Source: DAOTXS01 sp034433515
GTDB lineage: Bacteria; Chloroflexota; Anaerolineae; UBA4142
Direction of reading: 5' to 3'
Length of the DNA stretch: 18,172 bases
Assembly (NCBI GenBank): GCA_034433515.1
Contig: DAOUAL010000008.1
Span: forward strand, 1 to 18,172
The notes beneath the pieces were generated by a model. The model had not been told where the DNA came from and did no database searches. It was given only the letters and a program-made list of their open reading frames with translations. The position numbers and the translations under genes are program-made. Below are positions 7,514-13,283 of this stretch, piece by piece. The first letter of the stretch is position 1. Each line of letters opens with the position of its first letter.

Positions 7514-8164
7514 TTATTCGCTTAACTCTTTCTCAATATCCTTTACGACCACAAACGCCGCGCCGGCTTCAATCATGGCTAGCGCATCTTGTTGCGATGC
7601 GCTGCCACCTAGCACGCGAATCTTGAGACCGGGGCACGTCACGCGAATCAAGCGCACATCGTTCAACATCGGGCTTGGCGTCGCAAACCCGGTTGCGGTC
7701 ATTACCATCGTTGCGCCCGCCGCCTCTGCCAGTTTGCACGCGCGTATTTTTTCTTCATCGTTCAGCAACGGGGTTTCCAAAATCACCGTGATCGGTTTGC
7801 CACGTGCAGTTTTGAGGACACCTTGAATGTCGTTTTTCACCGCCAAGTCGTCGTGGTCGCGCAGGGCACCCACGTTGATGACCATCGCCAATTCATCGGC
7901 GCCACGCTGTAGCAAATCTTGCGTCTCGTACATTTTCGTTGCTGTCGTTACGCCGCCGTGCGGAAAACCAATGACCGAGATCACTTTGATGGGCGTCTCT
8001 TTCAACGCTTTGCGCGCCACTTCGATATAGTGCGGCTTGACAAAGACGGAGACACAATCGTGATGGATGGCGGTTTCGCACCCGGCTTCGATTTCGATTT
8101 TCGATAACGCGGGCGCGAGCAGTGCCAGTTCGATTCTGCGTAAAAGTGGGACAGGAATCAACAT
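7514..8164 (-). CDS. DeoC-family (deoxyribose-phosphate aldolase-like) protein lacking catalytic residues
   Basis: The fold family is clear: IEAGCETAIHHDCVSVFVKPHYIEVARKAL, VIGFPHGGVTTATKMYET and RGADELAMVINVGAL all align by eye with DERA, the class I aldolase that splits 2-deoxyribose-5-phosphate into acetaldehyde and glyceraldehyde-3-phosphate. Length (216) is normal. Each catalytic residue, however, is replaced. The Asp of GADExDMV (E. coli D102) is Ala93. The Schiff-base Lys of VKTSTGF (K167) is Met155 in VMTATGF. The second Lys (K201) is Arg183 in IRVLGGSAS. The phosphate-binding GGIRT and C-terminal GTSSG segments are also absent. I checked the three codons on the DNA. The protein should not be an active DERA; a regulatory or binding role, or a different chemistry, is possible. 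The ATG lies 6 bases after the lipoprotein stop, so the two are co-transcribed. Confidence 0.85.
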   Translation of the reverse strand: MLIPVPLLRRIELALLAPALSKIEIEAGCETAIHHDCVSVFVKPHYIEVARKALKETPIKVISVIGFPHGGVTTATKMYETQDLLQRGADELAMVINVGALRDHDDLAVKNDIQGVLKTARGKPITVILETPLLNDEEKIRACKLAEAAGATMVMTATGFATPSPMLNDVRLIRVTCPGLKIRVLGGSASQQDALAMIEAGAAFVVVKDIEKELSE

Positions 8165-8170
8165 AGTTGG

Positions 8171-8821
8171 CTAGTTGCCTTTGCCAGACAGGGCTCTTTC
8201 GATAGGAATGCCGTTCAAGGTAATGCTCACTTGCTTGACCGTCGCAAATTGCAAGGCGAGTTCTTTCAACTGGGCTTCGGCGCGTGGATCGTCGCACACA
8301 CCACTCAGCCCCAACGTGCCGGACAAGGCGATGAACGCTGTGCCGCCCACGACGGCAACGTTATCAATTTTCAGATTCGCATTGGCGAGCGAATTGTATA
8401 AACCCGCTTGCCCAATGTTGCGCTCTTTGAGGGCTAACAATTCTTTGAGCGCGGCGGTGAGAGGGGCTTGGGTTGCCGGAATCGTTCGCTCGACCGCAAC
8501 GATACTATCACCACAGCCGATCTTTTTGCCGGATTTGCCATTGTCGTTGAGCGCGATGAAAAAGAGTTTGATCTTCATCGTTCCAGCCGCCAGCGTGGGC
8601 GTGCGCGATGGGGTGATGGCGATGGTGGGCGCAAGGGTGGGTGTGATGACGCGTGTGACAGTCGCCGTTAGCGTGGGCGTCGGTGTTGGAATCGGCGTGG
8701 CAATCACCGTTGGCACGCTGATCCGCGTGGGCGTGTCAATCAACAACGAAGTGGGCGTAGAACTGCAACCGATGAGCGCGATGCCAACAAGCCCAATCAA
8801 AAAGAATCGAATCGGTGACAT
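8171..8821 (-). CDS. GerMN-domain lipoprotein
   Basis: This 216-residue exported protein has a type II signal peptide of 18 residues ending in the lipobox LIGC, with Cys19 as the lipidation site. A Pro/Thr-rich linker follows (about 20-78, many PTPT and TPT units), typical of surface lipoproteins in Chloroflexota. The C-terminal domain (about 82-206) carries the GerMN signature: MKIKLFFIALNDNGKSG near its start, a CGDSIVAVERTIPAT segment, TAALKELL, and a beta-rich end with LSGTLGLSGVCDDPR. GerMN domains occur in spore-germination GerM and in the LpqB family; the ligand is unknown and there is no sign here of a link to sporulation. The start is ATG at 8821 with GAGAGGCG just ahead. It is the first gene of a probable lipoprotein, DeoC-like and methyltransferase operon. 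Confidence 0.88.
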   Translation of the reverse strand: MSPIRFFLIGLVGIALIGCSSTPTSLLIDTPTRISVPTVIATPIPTPTPTLTATVTRVITPTLAPTIAITPSRTPTLAAGTMKIKLFFIALNDNGKSGKKIGCGDSIVAVERTIPATQAPLTAALKELLALKERNIGQAGLYNSLANANLKIDNVAVVGGTAFIALSGTLGLSGVCDDPRAEAQLKELALQFATVKQVSITLNGIPIERALSGKGN

Positions 8822-8842
8822 GGATTCGCCTCTCTTTGGGTT

Positions 8843-8870
8843 ATCTTACGCGATTGCCGGAAAAAAGCAA
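8843..8870 (-). promoter_or_regulatory. Probable promoter of the lipoprotein operon
   Basis: On the minus strand, TTGCTT (8870-8865) and TAAGAT (8848-8843) are separated by 16 bp. The predicted start would give a short leader containing the GAGAGGCG ribosome-binding site. The match to consensus is moderate. It stands back to back with the plus-strand promoter at 8884-8912. Confidence 0.45.
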
Positions 8871-8883
8871 AGGGCATCACCCC

Positions 8884-8912
8884 TTGACACAGAACAATTG
8901 TTCACTTACAAT
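8884..8912 (+). promoter_or_regulatory. Sigma-70-type promoter for the Asp-box / MoaD-like operon
   Basis: A perfect TTGACA (8884-8889) and TACAAT (8907-8912) are separated by exactly 17 bp. Transcription should begin near 8919, leaving only about a dozen bases of leader before the ATG at 8932. This leader holds the strong ribosome-binding site AGGAGGGAG (8921-8929), which also decides the start codon against the more upstream in-frame ATG at 8815. Confidence 0.8.
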
Positions 8913-8931
8913 CGTGGTCAAGGAGGGAGAA

Positions 8932-10086
8932 ATGCCAAACCAATCTATAGTCAAGCCGGCAAACGGCGCGGTGGCATTGCTGATCGGGACGCGCAAGGGT
9001 GCATTCATTTTGCGCGGCGATCGCACACGTCGCCAATGGAAATTGTCCGACGGCATCTTGATCGGTGCGGTCGTCAATGATATGGTGATGGACTCGCGCA
9101 CGCATCGCACAATCTTGATGTGTGCACGCACGGGACATTTGGGTCCCACGGTGTTTCGTTCAACCGATTTAGGGAAAACGTGGAAGGAGGCGAGCAAGCC
9201 ACCCGCGTTTCCCAAAGCATCGGAAGGCGAAGAAGGAATATCGGTGCATCATAATTTTTGGCTCTCGCCCGGACACGCCAGCGAGCCGGGCGTGTGGTAT
9301 CTCGGCACATCGCCGCAAGGATTGTTTCGTTCCGAAGACGACGGTGTAACGTGGGAACCGGTCAACGGGTTCAATCAACATCCCCAATTCAAAACGTGGT
9401 GGAATCCACCGGATCAAGGTCCGCCCGATGGCCCCACGCTCCATTCGATTATGATTGATCCGCGTAACGCCAAGCATATGTATCTCTGTCTCTCCGGCGG
9501 TGGCGTGTTTGAATCTTTCGATCAAGGGCGCGATTGGCATCCGCTCAACAAAGGTTTGGTCTCTGATTTCTTGCCGGTGCCCGATGCCGAAGTGGGCCAC
9601 GACCCGCATCGGTGCGAGATGCATCCGGTCAACCCAGATCGCTTGTATCAACAAAATCATTGCGGCATCTATCGAATGGATCGCGATGCCGGTGTGTGGG
9701 TCAACATTGGCAAGACACTGCCCAAGCCCTACAGCGATCATTCGTATCCCATCGTTTTGCATCCCCGCGACCCGGCTACCGTGTGGGTCTTTCCGCTCGA
9801 TGGATCGTTTCCGCTTGGGCGCGTGAGTCCTAACGGCAAGCCGGCTGTGTTGGTTTCGCACAACGCTGGCAAAACGTGGAAAAAACAGAACAAGGGATTT
9901 CCCAAACGCGATGGCTGGTTCTCGGTGAAACGCCAAGCGATGAATGCGGACACACACGACCCGGTGGGCATCTATCTTGGCACGACCGGCGGAGAAGTAT
10001 GGGCAAGCCGCAACGAGGGCGAATCGTGGATGCGGTTGTTGACATCGTTGCCGGAGATTTATTCGGTGCGTGTTGCGGAACAATGA
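8932..10086 (+). CDS. Asp-box (BNR) repeat beta-propeller protein, sialidase/Ycf48-like fold
   Basis: This 384-residue protein has no signal peptide or membrane segment, so it is predicted to be cytoplasmic. Five Asp-box motifs of the S-x-D-x-G-x-T-W type are visible: RSTDLGKTW (76-84), RSEDDGVTW (133-141), ESFDQGRDW (194-202), VSHNAGKTW (308-316) and ASRNEGESW (358-366). These mark a multi-bladed beta-propeller. Databases often name such proteins exo-alpha-sialidase or WD40/YVTN/BNR-like, but I see no sialidase catalytic set (FRIP motif, Arg triad), so hydrolase activity is not supported. A His-rich stretch GHDPHRCEMHP (222-232) could bind metal. The start at 8932 rests on AGGAGGGAG and the promoter. 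The stop overlaps the next start as ATGA, implying that this protein and the MoaD-like protein are made together. Confidence 0.85.
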   Translation: MPNQSIVKPANGAVALLIGTRKGAFILRGDRTRRQWKLSDGILIGAVVNDMVMDSRTHRTILMCARTGHLGPTVFRSTDLGKTWKEASKPPAFPKASEGEEGISVHHNFWLSPGHASEPGVWYLGTSPQGLFRSEDDGVTWEPVNGFNQHPQFKTWWNPPDQGPPDGPTLHSIMIDPRNAKHMYLCLSGGGVFESFDQGRDWHPLNKGLVSDFLPVPDAEVGHDPHRCEMHPVNPDRLYQQNHCGIYRMDRDAGVWVNIGKTLPKPYSDHSYPIVLHPRDPATVWVFPLDGSFPLGRVSPNGKPAVLVSHNAGKTWKKQNKGFPKRDGWFSVKRQAMNADTHDPVGIYLGTTGGEVWASRNEGESWMRLLTSLPEIYSVRVAEQ

Positions 10087-10340
10087 ACGTTCACATCCCC
10101 ACTCCCCTGCGCTCGTACACAAATACGAGCCTTGTCCAAGCGCACGGCACAACACTGGCAGAACTGTTTTACGACCTCGACCGCCAATTTCCCGGCTTGC
10201 GTTTCCGCATTATCAATGAACAAGACCAATTGCGCGAGCATATCAAGATTTTCGTGAATCAACAGGTGGCGGCGAGTTTGAATGAACCACTTGATCCGCA
10301 CGACCAAGTGCGGATTATTATGGCGATTAGCGGCGGGTAA
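10083..10340 (+). CDS. MoaD/ThiS-family ubiquitin-like sulfur-carrier protein
   Basis: This 85-residue protein has the beta-grasp pattern: an N-terminal strand NVHIPTPLRSYT, helix TTLAELFYDLDRQFPGLRFRI, strand IKIFVNQ and strand DQVRIIMAISGG. The C-terminal Gly-Gly is the site that MoeB/ThiF-like E1 enzymes adenylate and thiocarboxylate in MoaD, ThiS and CysO. No MoaE, MoeB or thiazole gene is in the window, so the pathway is unknown. Its ATG is inside the stop of the Asp-box gene (ATGA) and it has only a poor ribosome-binding site, so translation probably depends on the upstream gene. I see no terminator after it. Confidence 0.85.
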   Translation: MNVHIPTPLRSYTNTSLVQAHGTTLAELFYDLDRQFPGLRFRIINEQDQLREHIKIFVNQQVAASLNEPLDPHDQVRIIMAISGG

Positions 10341-10353
10341 ACCTCTGACCAGA

Positions 10354-10398
10354 TTTTGACTTGAGACGTACGCGGTTTGGACTTGGGTTCGTTAAAAT
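10354..10398 (+). promoter_or_regulatory. Promoter region with direct repeats ahead of the nine-heme cytochrome
   Basis: TTTTGACTTG (10354-10363) recurs as TTTGGACTTG (10376-10385), with the GACTTG cores 22 bp apart (two helical turns). A -10-like TAAAAT lies at 10393-10398, 7 bp after the second copy. No ordinary -35 sits 16-18 bp before the -10, which suggests an activator-dependent promoter. The region ahead of the 14-haem cytochrome has the same layout. Confidence 0.5.
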
Positions 10399-10409
10399 GT
10401 CAAGGAATC

Positions 10410-10506
10410 GGTTCACCAAAGAGGGTGAACCTCTATGTGTTGTATGCGCAAGCAAAGAGGGTGCCGATTGCCTTTCTGCTTCGAAGGTGAGGCGTTTATT
10501 TTTTTT
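10410..10506 (+). promoter_or_regulatory. Structured leader of the nine-heme cytochrome mRNA
   Basis: A perfect 8-bp hairpin GGTTCACC/GGTGAACC occupies 10410-10431. A second stem pairs GCAAAGAGG (10452-10460) with CCTTTCTGC (10471-10479), with one mismatch and one wobble. The CCTTTCT arm can alternatively pair with AGAAAGG (10512-10518) in the ribosome-binding region, so a switch is conceivable. A T-rich tract TTTATTTTTTTT closes the leader at 10495-10506. GATTGCCTTTC (10466-10476) is identical in the leader of the 14-haem gene. I do not recognise a known riboswitch class. Confidence 0.5.
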
Positions 10507-10519
10507 CTGGGAGAAAGGT

Positions 10520-11635
10520 ATGCAACGACGTTGGCTTGCACTTTTGTTCACGTTATTGCTTTTGGCAGTCCTCGCCATAGTGTACGCACCGAGGGCTTTT
10601 GCCGGCGGTCCCGGCGATGCCCCTAGCCCGACGCTTGTTGAAAACCAAGTCTGTCTGGCGTGTCATGCCTCCAAAGATCTTTATATGACGTTGCCCAGCG
10701 GCGAGAAATTGAGTCTCTACACCGATGAAGCTGCGTTCAATGCCTCGGTGCATGGCAAACAAGGACAACGCTGTACCGCCTGTCACACCAACATCAGCAG
10801 TTATCCGCATCCCCCCACTATCGCGCGGGACATTCGCGATTTCTCGCTGAATATGTACACCATTTGCCGGCAGTGCCATGAGCAAGTTTATCAACAACAA
10901 CTTGACTCGAATCACGCCAAGGCACTTGCCGCCGGCAATCGTAATGGTGCCGTCTGCACCGATTGTCACACGGCACACTATGTTTCCGATCCAGAGAATC
11001 CTCGCTCGCGCATTCCACAAACGTGCCGCAAATGCCACAGCACGGTCTTTGATCAATACAAGAGCAGTGTGCATGGTGCGGCATTGTTGGATCAATCGAA
11101 CCCGGATGTCCCCACGTGTGTAGATTGTCACGGCGTCCACAAGATTGCTGATCCCACCACCAATGTCTTCCGTCTGTCCACGCCGGAATTGTGCGCTAAA
11201 TGCCACACCGACAAGGCGATGATGAAGCGATATGGTATCTCGACGAACGTGCTGAATTCCTACGTCGCCGATTTCCATGGTACGACGGTTGAGTTGTTTG
11301 CCAAGACATCGCCCAACCAGCCCACCAACAAACCGGTCTGCACCGATTGTCACGGCATCCACGACATTCGGGACACCCAAGATCCCAAATCAACGGTCAT
11401 CAAGGAAAACTTGCTCAAGACCTGCCAACAATGTCATCCTGATGCGACGGCTGATTTCCCGGCTTCGTGGATGAGTCATTATGACGCTAGCCCCACCAAA
11501 TATCCGGCGGTGTACTATGTGAATCTCTTTTACACCATCTTTATTCCGGTGGTCATTGGTGGCATGCTGGCATTTGTGTTGCTGGATGCGGCACGCCGAA
11601 TTGTGAATCGTTTCCAGAAAACGGGGAGTGCATAG
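10520..11635 (+). CDS. Nine-heme c-type cytochrome with C-terminal membrane anchor
   Basis: This 371-residue electron carrier has an N-terminal export signal (LLFTLLLLAVLAIVYA, cut probably after AFA at 28) and nine CxxCH haem sites starting at residues 45, 85, 116, 146, 169, 200, 225, 274 and 302. Further His residues (SVHG at 77 and 183, SNH at 131, DFHG at 252) are candidate distal ligands. A C-terminal helix (about 332-355) anchors it with a short basic cytoplasmic tail, so the haems face the periplasm or exterior. The ATG at 10520 is chosen because the signal peptide begins there and GGAG lies 6 bases upstream; the longer frame from 10361 has no export signal. Only 3 bases separate it from the b-type cytochrome gene. 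The pair recalls Geobacter CbcL, in which nine c haems and a HydB-like b domain are fused, but here they are split (inference). Confidence 0.9.
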   Translation: MQRRWLALLFTLLLLAVLAIVYAPRAFAGGPGDAPSPTLVENQVCLACHASKDLYMTLPSGEKLSLYTDEAAFNASVHGKQGQRCTACHTNISSYPHPPTIARDIRDFSLNMYTICRQCHEQVYQQQLDSNHAKALAAGNRNGAVCTDCHTAHYVSDPENPRSRIPQTCRKCHSTVFDQYKSSVHGAALLDQSNPDVPTCVDCHGVHKIADPTTNVFRLSTPELCAKCHTDKAMMKRYGISTNVLNSYVADFHGTTVELFAKTSPNQPTNKPVCTDCHGIHDIRDTQDPKSTVIKENLLKTCQQCHPDATADFPASWMSHYDASPTKYPAVYYVNLFYTIFIPVVIGGMLAFVLLDAARRIVNRFQKTGSA

Positions 11636-11638
11636 ACA

Positions 11639-13096
11639 ATGAGCGAGCAAAAACATTACCTCAGATTCTCCGTAGCGCAACGCATCGAACACTGGGTGCA
11701 GATGCTCTCCTTCTTCCTGCTCGGTTTCACCGGCTTGCCGCAGAAATTTGCCGGCGAGGGCTGGGCAGAGACGTTGATCGCGATGTTGGGCGGCATCGAA
11801 AATGTTCGCAACATTCATCACGTTGCCGCCATTGCGATGGCACTCGCCTGTATCTATCACGTGATCGTGGTTGCCTACAAAGTGTTTGTTCTGCGCGTAC
11901 GCTGGACCATGTTCCCGCGCTTGGATGACGTGCTCGACGCGCTCGATGTGATTCGTTACAACCTCGGTCTCACCAAGGAACGTCCTCAATTCGACCGCTA
12001 TTCCTTTGAAGAAAAAGCCGAGTACTGGGCATTCGTCTGGGGCGCAATCATTATGGGCGTCACCGGCTTTATGATGTGGAATCCGATCAATACGGCACGC
12101 TTTGTCCCCGGCGATCTGATCCCCGCCGCCAAAGCCGCCCACGGTGGCGAAGCCCTACTTGCCGTGTTGGCAATCATCGTGTGGCACTTTTACAGCGTCC
12201 ACATCAAAATATTCAACACATCCATGTTCACCGGCAAACTGAGTGAACACGAGATGGCGCACGAACACGGTTTGGAATTGGCTCGGATTCAATCCGGTAA
12301 GGTGGATCCGCGGCCCTCGCCCGAAGTCATCAAACAACGTGAGCGCTGGTTCATTCCGATTGCCACAGTGCTTTCGGTGAGTATGCTGGTGGTGTTGTAC
12401 CTGTTTATCAACTATGAACAGACCGCCATCACCACCTTGCCCAAACGTGCGACGGTCCAAGTCTATGCGCCGATTACGTTGACGCCCACACCACGCGCGG
12501 GTGCACCGACGGTCAGTGTAACCGTCAAGGTGTTGCCGGCGAGTCACGCTGGACGAACCACATGTATGGCGTGTCATCAAACCTTGCTGCAACCCAAGTT
12601 GCCTGCGGATCACGCCGGGCGAACGGATGCCACGTGTGGGGCGTGTCATGCACCGGCGGGTTCGACACCAGCGCCGACGGCAGGCACAACGCCACCTGCT
12701 GCCACGGTGCCGGCTTCAGGTGGCGTTGCAAAAGCGTTGCCTGCGAGCCACACCGGCAGAACCACCTGCAATGTATGCCATGAAACCGGCACCGCGGGTC
12801 CCAAGAATCCTGCCGATCACGCCGGGCGTGCCGACAGTACATGCGTTGCCTGCCACAAACCGGCGGCTTCGGCGCCAGCCACAACAGCACCTGCCGCCAC
12901 CAAACCGCCGGCACCAACGGTTGCACCCACCAAAGCATCTACCAGTGGTGGAGCCAAAGTGTTGCCCGCCAGTCACGCCGGGCGTACCACGTGCAACGTG
13001 TGCCATGAAACCGGCGTCGGAGGCGCACCCAAGAATCCGGCCGATCACGCCGGGCGTACAGACGCGATGTGTGTGGCGTGTCACAAATTACCCTAA
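11639..13096 (+). CDS. b-type cytochrome (FdhI/HydC-like) with C-terminal six-heme c extension
   Basis: The 485-residue protein begins with a four-helix di-haem cytochrome b domain (helices about 20-36, 57-80, 127-147, 168-190). It has candidate b-haem ligands H18, H60/H61, H74, H168, H183 and H188, as in the gamma subunits of formate dehydrogenases and Ni/Fe hydrogenases that exchange electrons with quinone. A fifth helix (238-257) leads to a periplasmic tail. The tail carries three copies of a two-haem unit (299-337, 367-406, 442-482) of the form LPASHAGRTTCxxCH...PADHAGRTDATCxACH, separated by Ala/Pro/Thr-rich linkers. That adds six c haems, each with a His five residues or so before its CxxCH as a likely distal ligand. 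Such a tail on this b-type domain is unusual. It forms an operon with the nine-heme cytochrome, followed by a strong terminator. Likely role: passing quinol electrons to the c haems, or the reverse. Confidence 0.9.
   Translation: MSEQKHYLRFSVAQRIEHWVQMLSFFLLGFTGLPQKFAGEGWAETLIAMLGGIENVRNIHHVAAIAMALACIYHVIVVAYKVFVLRVRWTMFPRLDDVLDALDVIRYNLGLTKERPQFDRYSFEEKAEYWAFVWGAIIMGVTGFMMWNPINTARFVPGDLIPAAKAAHGGEALLAVLAIIVWHFYSVHIKIFNTSMFTGKLSEHEMAHEHGLELARIQSGKVDPRPSPEVIKQRERWFIPIATVLSVSMLVVLYLFINYEQTAITTLPKRATVQVYAPITLTPTPRAGAPTVSVTVKVLPASHAGRTTCMACHQTLLQPKLPADHAGRTDATCGACHAPAGSTPAPTAGTTPPAATVPASGGVAKALPASHTGRTTCNVCHETGTAGPKNPADHAGRADSTCVACHKPAASAPATTAPAATKPPAPTVAPTKASTSGGAKVLPASHAGRTTCNVCHETGVGGAPKNPADHAGRTDAMCVACHKLP
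12533..12649 (+). repeat. Two-haem module, copy 1 of the b-type cytochrome
   Basis: Encodes LPASHAGRTTCMACH and PADHAGRTDATCGACH, two CxxCH sites each preceded by a conserved His-Ala-Gly-Arg. Same unit as at 12737-12856, 12962-13084 and 17902-18027. Confidence 0.85.
12737..12856 (+). repeat. Two-haem module, copy 2 of the b-type cytochrome
   Basis: Encodes LPASHTGRTTCNVCH and PADHAGRADSTCVACH. It differs from copy 1 by a few substitutions, and the linker before it is Ala/Pro/Thr-rich. Confidence 0.85.
12962..13084 (+). repeat. Two-haem module, copy 3 of the b-type cytochrome
   Basis: Encodes LPASHAGRTTCNVCH and PADHAGRTDAMCVACH, one residue longer than copy 2 between the two sites. The protein ends right after it. 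Confidence 0.85.
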
Positions 13097-13115
13097 TCTC
13101 CTCTTCCTTTGGATG

Positions 13116-13152
13116 CAACTCCCTCGACGCTTGGCGAGGGAGTTGTCTTTTT
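13116..13152 (+). terminator. Rho-independent terminator after the b-type cytochrome
   Basis: A perfect 11-bp stem, CAACTCCCTCG with CGAGGGAGTTG, encloses an 8-base loop and is followed by TCTTTTT. The T-tract runs into the -35 of the next promoter. Confidence 0.9.
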
Positions 13153-13178
13153 GACAACCATCTGCAAGGTGGTATAAT
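13151..13178 (+). promoter_or_regulatory. Sigma-70-type promoter of the metal-resistance operon
   Basis: TTGACA (13151-13156) and TATAAT (13173-13178) are both perfect hexamers with 16 bp between them. Predicted transcription start is near 13185, just before the operator. Confidence 0.82.
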
Positions 13179-13186
13179 TGAAATAC

Positions 13187-13202
13187 TTGAACAACTATTC
13201 AA
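13187..13202. promoter_or_regulatory. Likely ArsR/SmtB-type operator
   Basis: The inverted repeat TTGAA-N6-TTCAA resembles known SmtB/CadC/CzrA operators (TGAA-N6-TTCA core). It sits at the transcription start, where a bound repressor would block RNA polymerase. Metal binding to the product of the next gene should release it (inference from the family). Confidence 0.65.
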
Positions 13203-13240
13203 CAATAAGAGCTTTCCCATGAGCTTGCATTCGTCAGCAT

Positions 13241-13267
13241 GTAGGACACATTTCAAATTTGTCCTAC
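13241..13267. repeat. 27-base inverted repeat in the arsR leader
   Basis: GTAGGACA-C-ATTT-C-AAAT-T-TGTCCTAC pairs along almost its whole length and ends 4 bases before the AAGGAGGAGG ribosome-binding site (13272-13281). No T-tract follows, so it is not an ordinary terminator. It may be a second protein-binding site or an mRNA hairpin that affects stability or translation. Confidence 0.6.
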
Positions 13268-13283
13268 GTTTAAGGAGGAGGCG

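Noticed and set aside
8815..8931. Upstream ATG at 8815 as the start of the Asp-box protein, adding 39 residues
   Set aside because: The extra residues overlap the divergent lipoprotein start, include the TTGACA/TACAAT promoter itself, and look non-conserved. ATG 8932 has a strong AGGAGGGAG.
8175..9080. 301-residue plus-strand open frame
   Set aside because: It is a reverse-strand shadow of the GerMN lipoprotein (its valine/glycine-rich part mirrors the PT-rich linker) and runs into the Asp-box gene in another frame.
8932..10086. Annotation as a secreted sialidase
   Set aside because: There is no signal peptide, no FRIP motif and no Arg triad. Only the Asp-box propeller scaffold is supported.
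9169..10155. 328-residue minus-strand open frame
   Set aside because: It is antisense to the Asp-box gene, which has the repeats, promoter and ribosome-binding site. The minus-strand translation is Arg/His-rich with no recognisable fold.
10361..10519. Longer frame from 10361 for the nine-heme cytochrome, which would include a CVVC pair
   Set aside because: An obvious signal peptide begins at ATG 10520 with a ribosome-binding site. The upstream codons lie in the structured leader and would bury the export signal.
12533..13084. Repeats as a CRISPR array or DNA-level satellite
   Set aside because: The repeats are in frame, conserved as haem-binding protein units with codon differences, and have linkers of unequal length with low-complexity coding.
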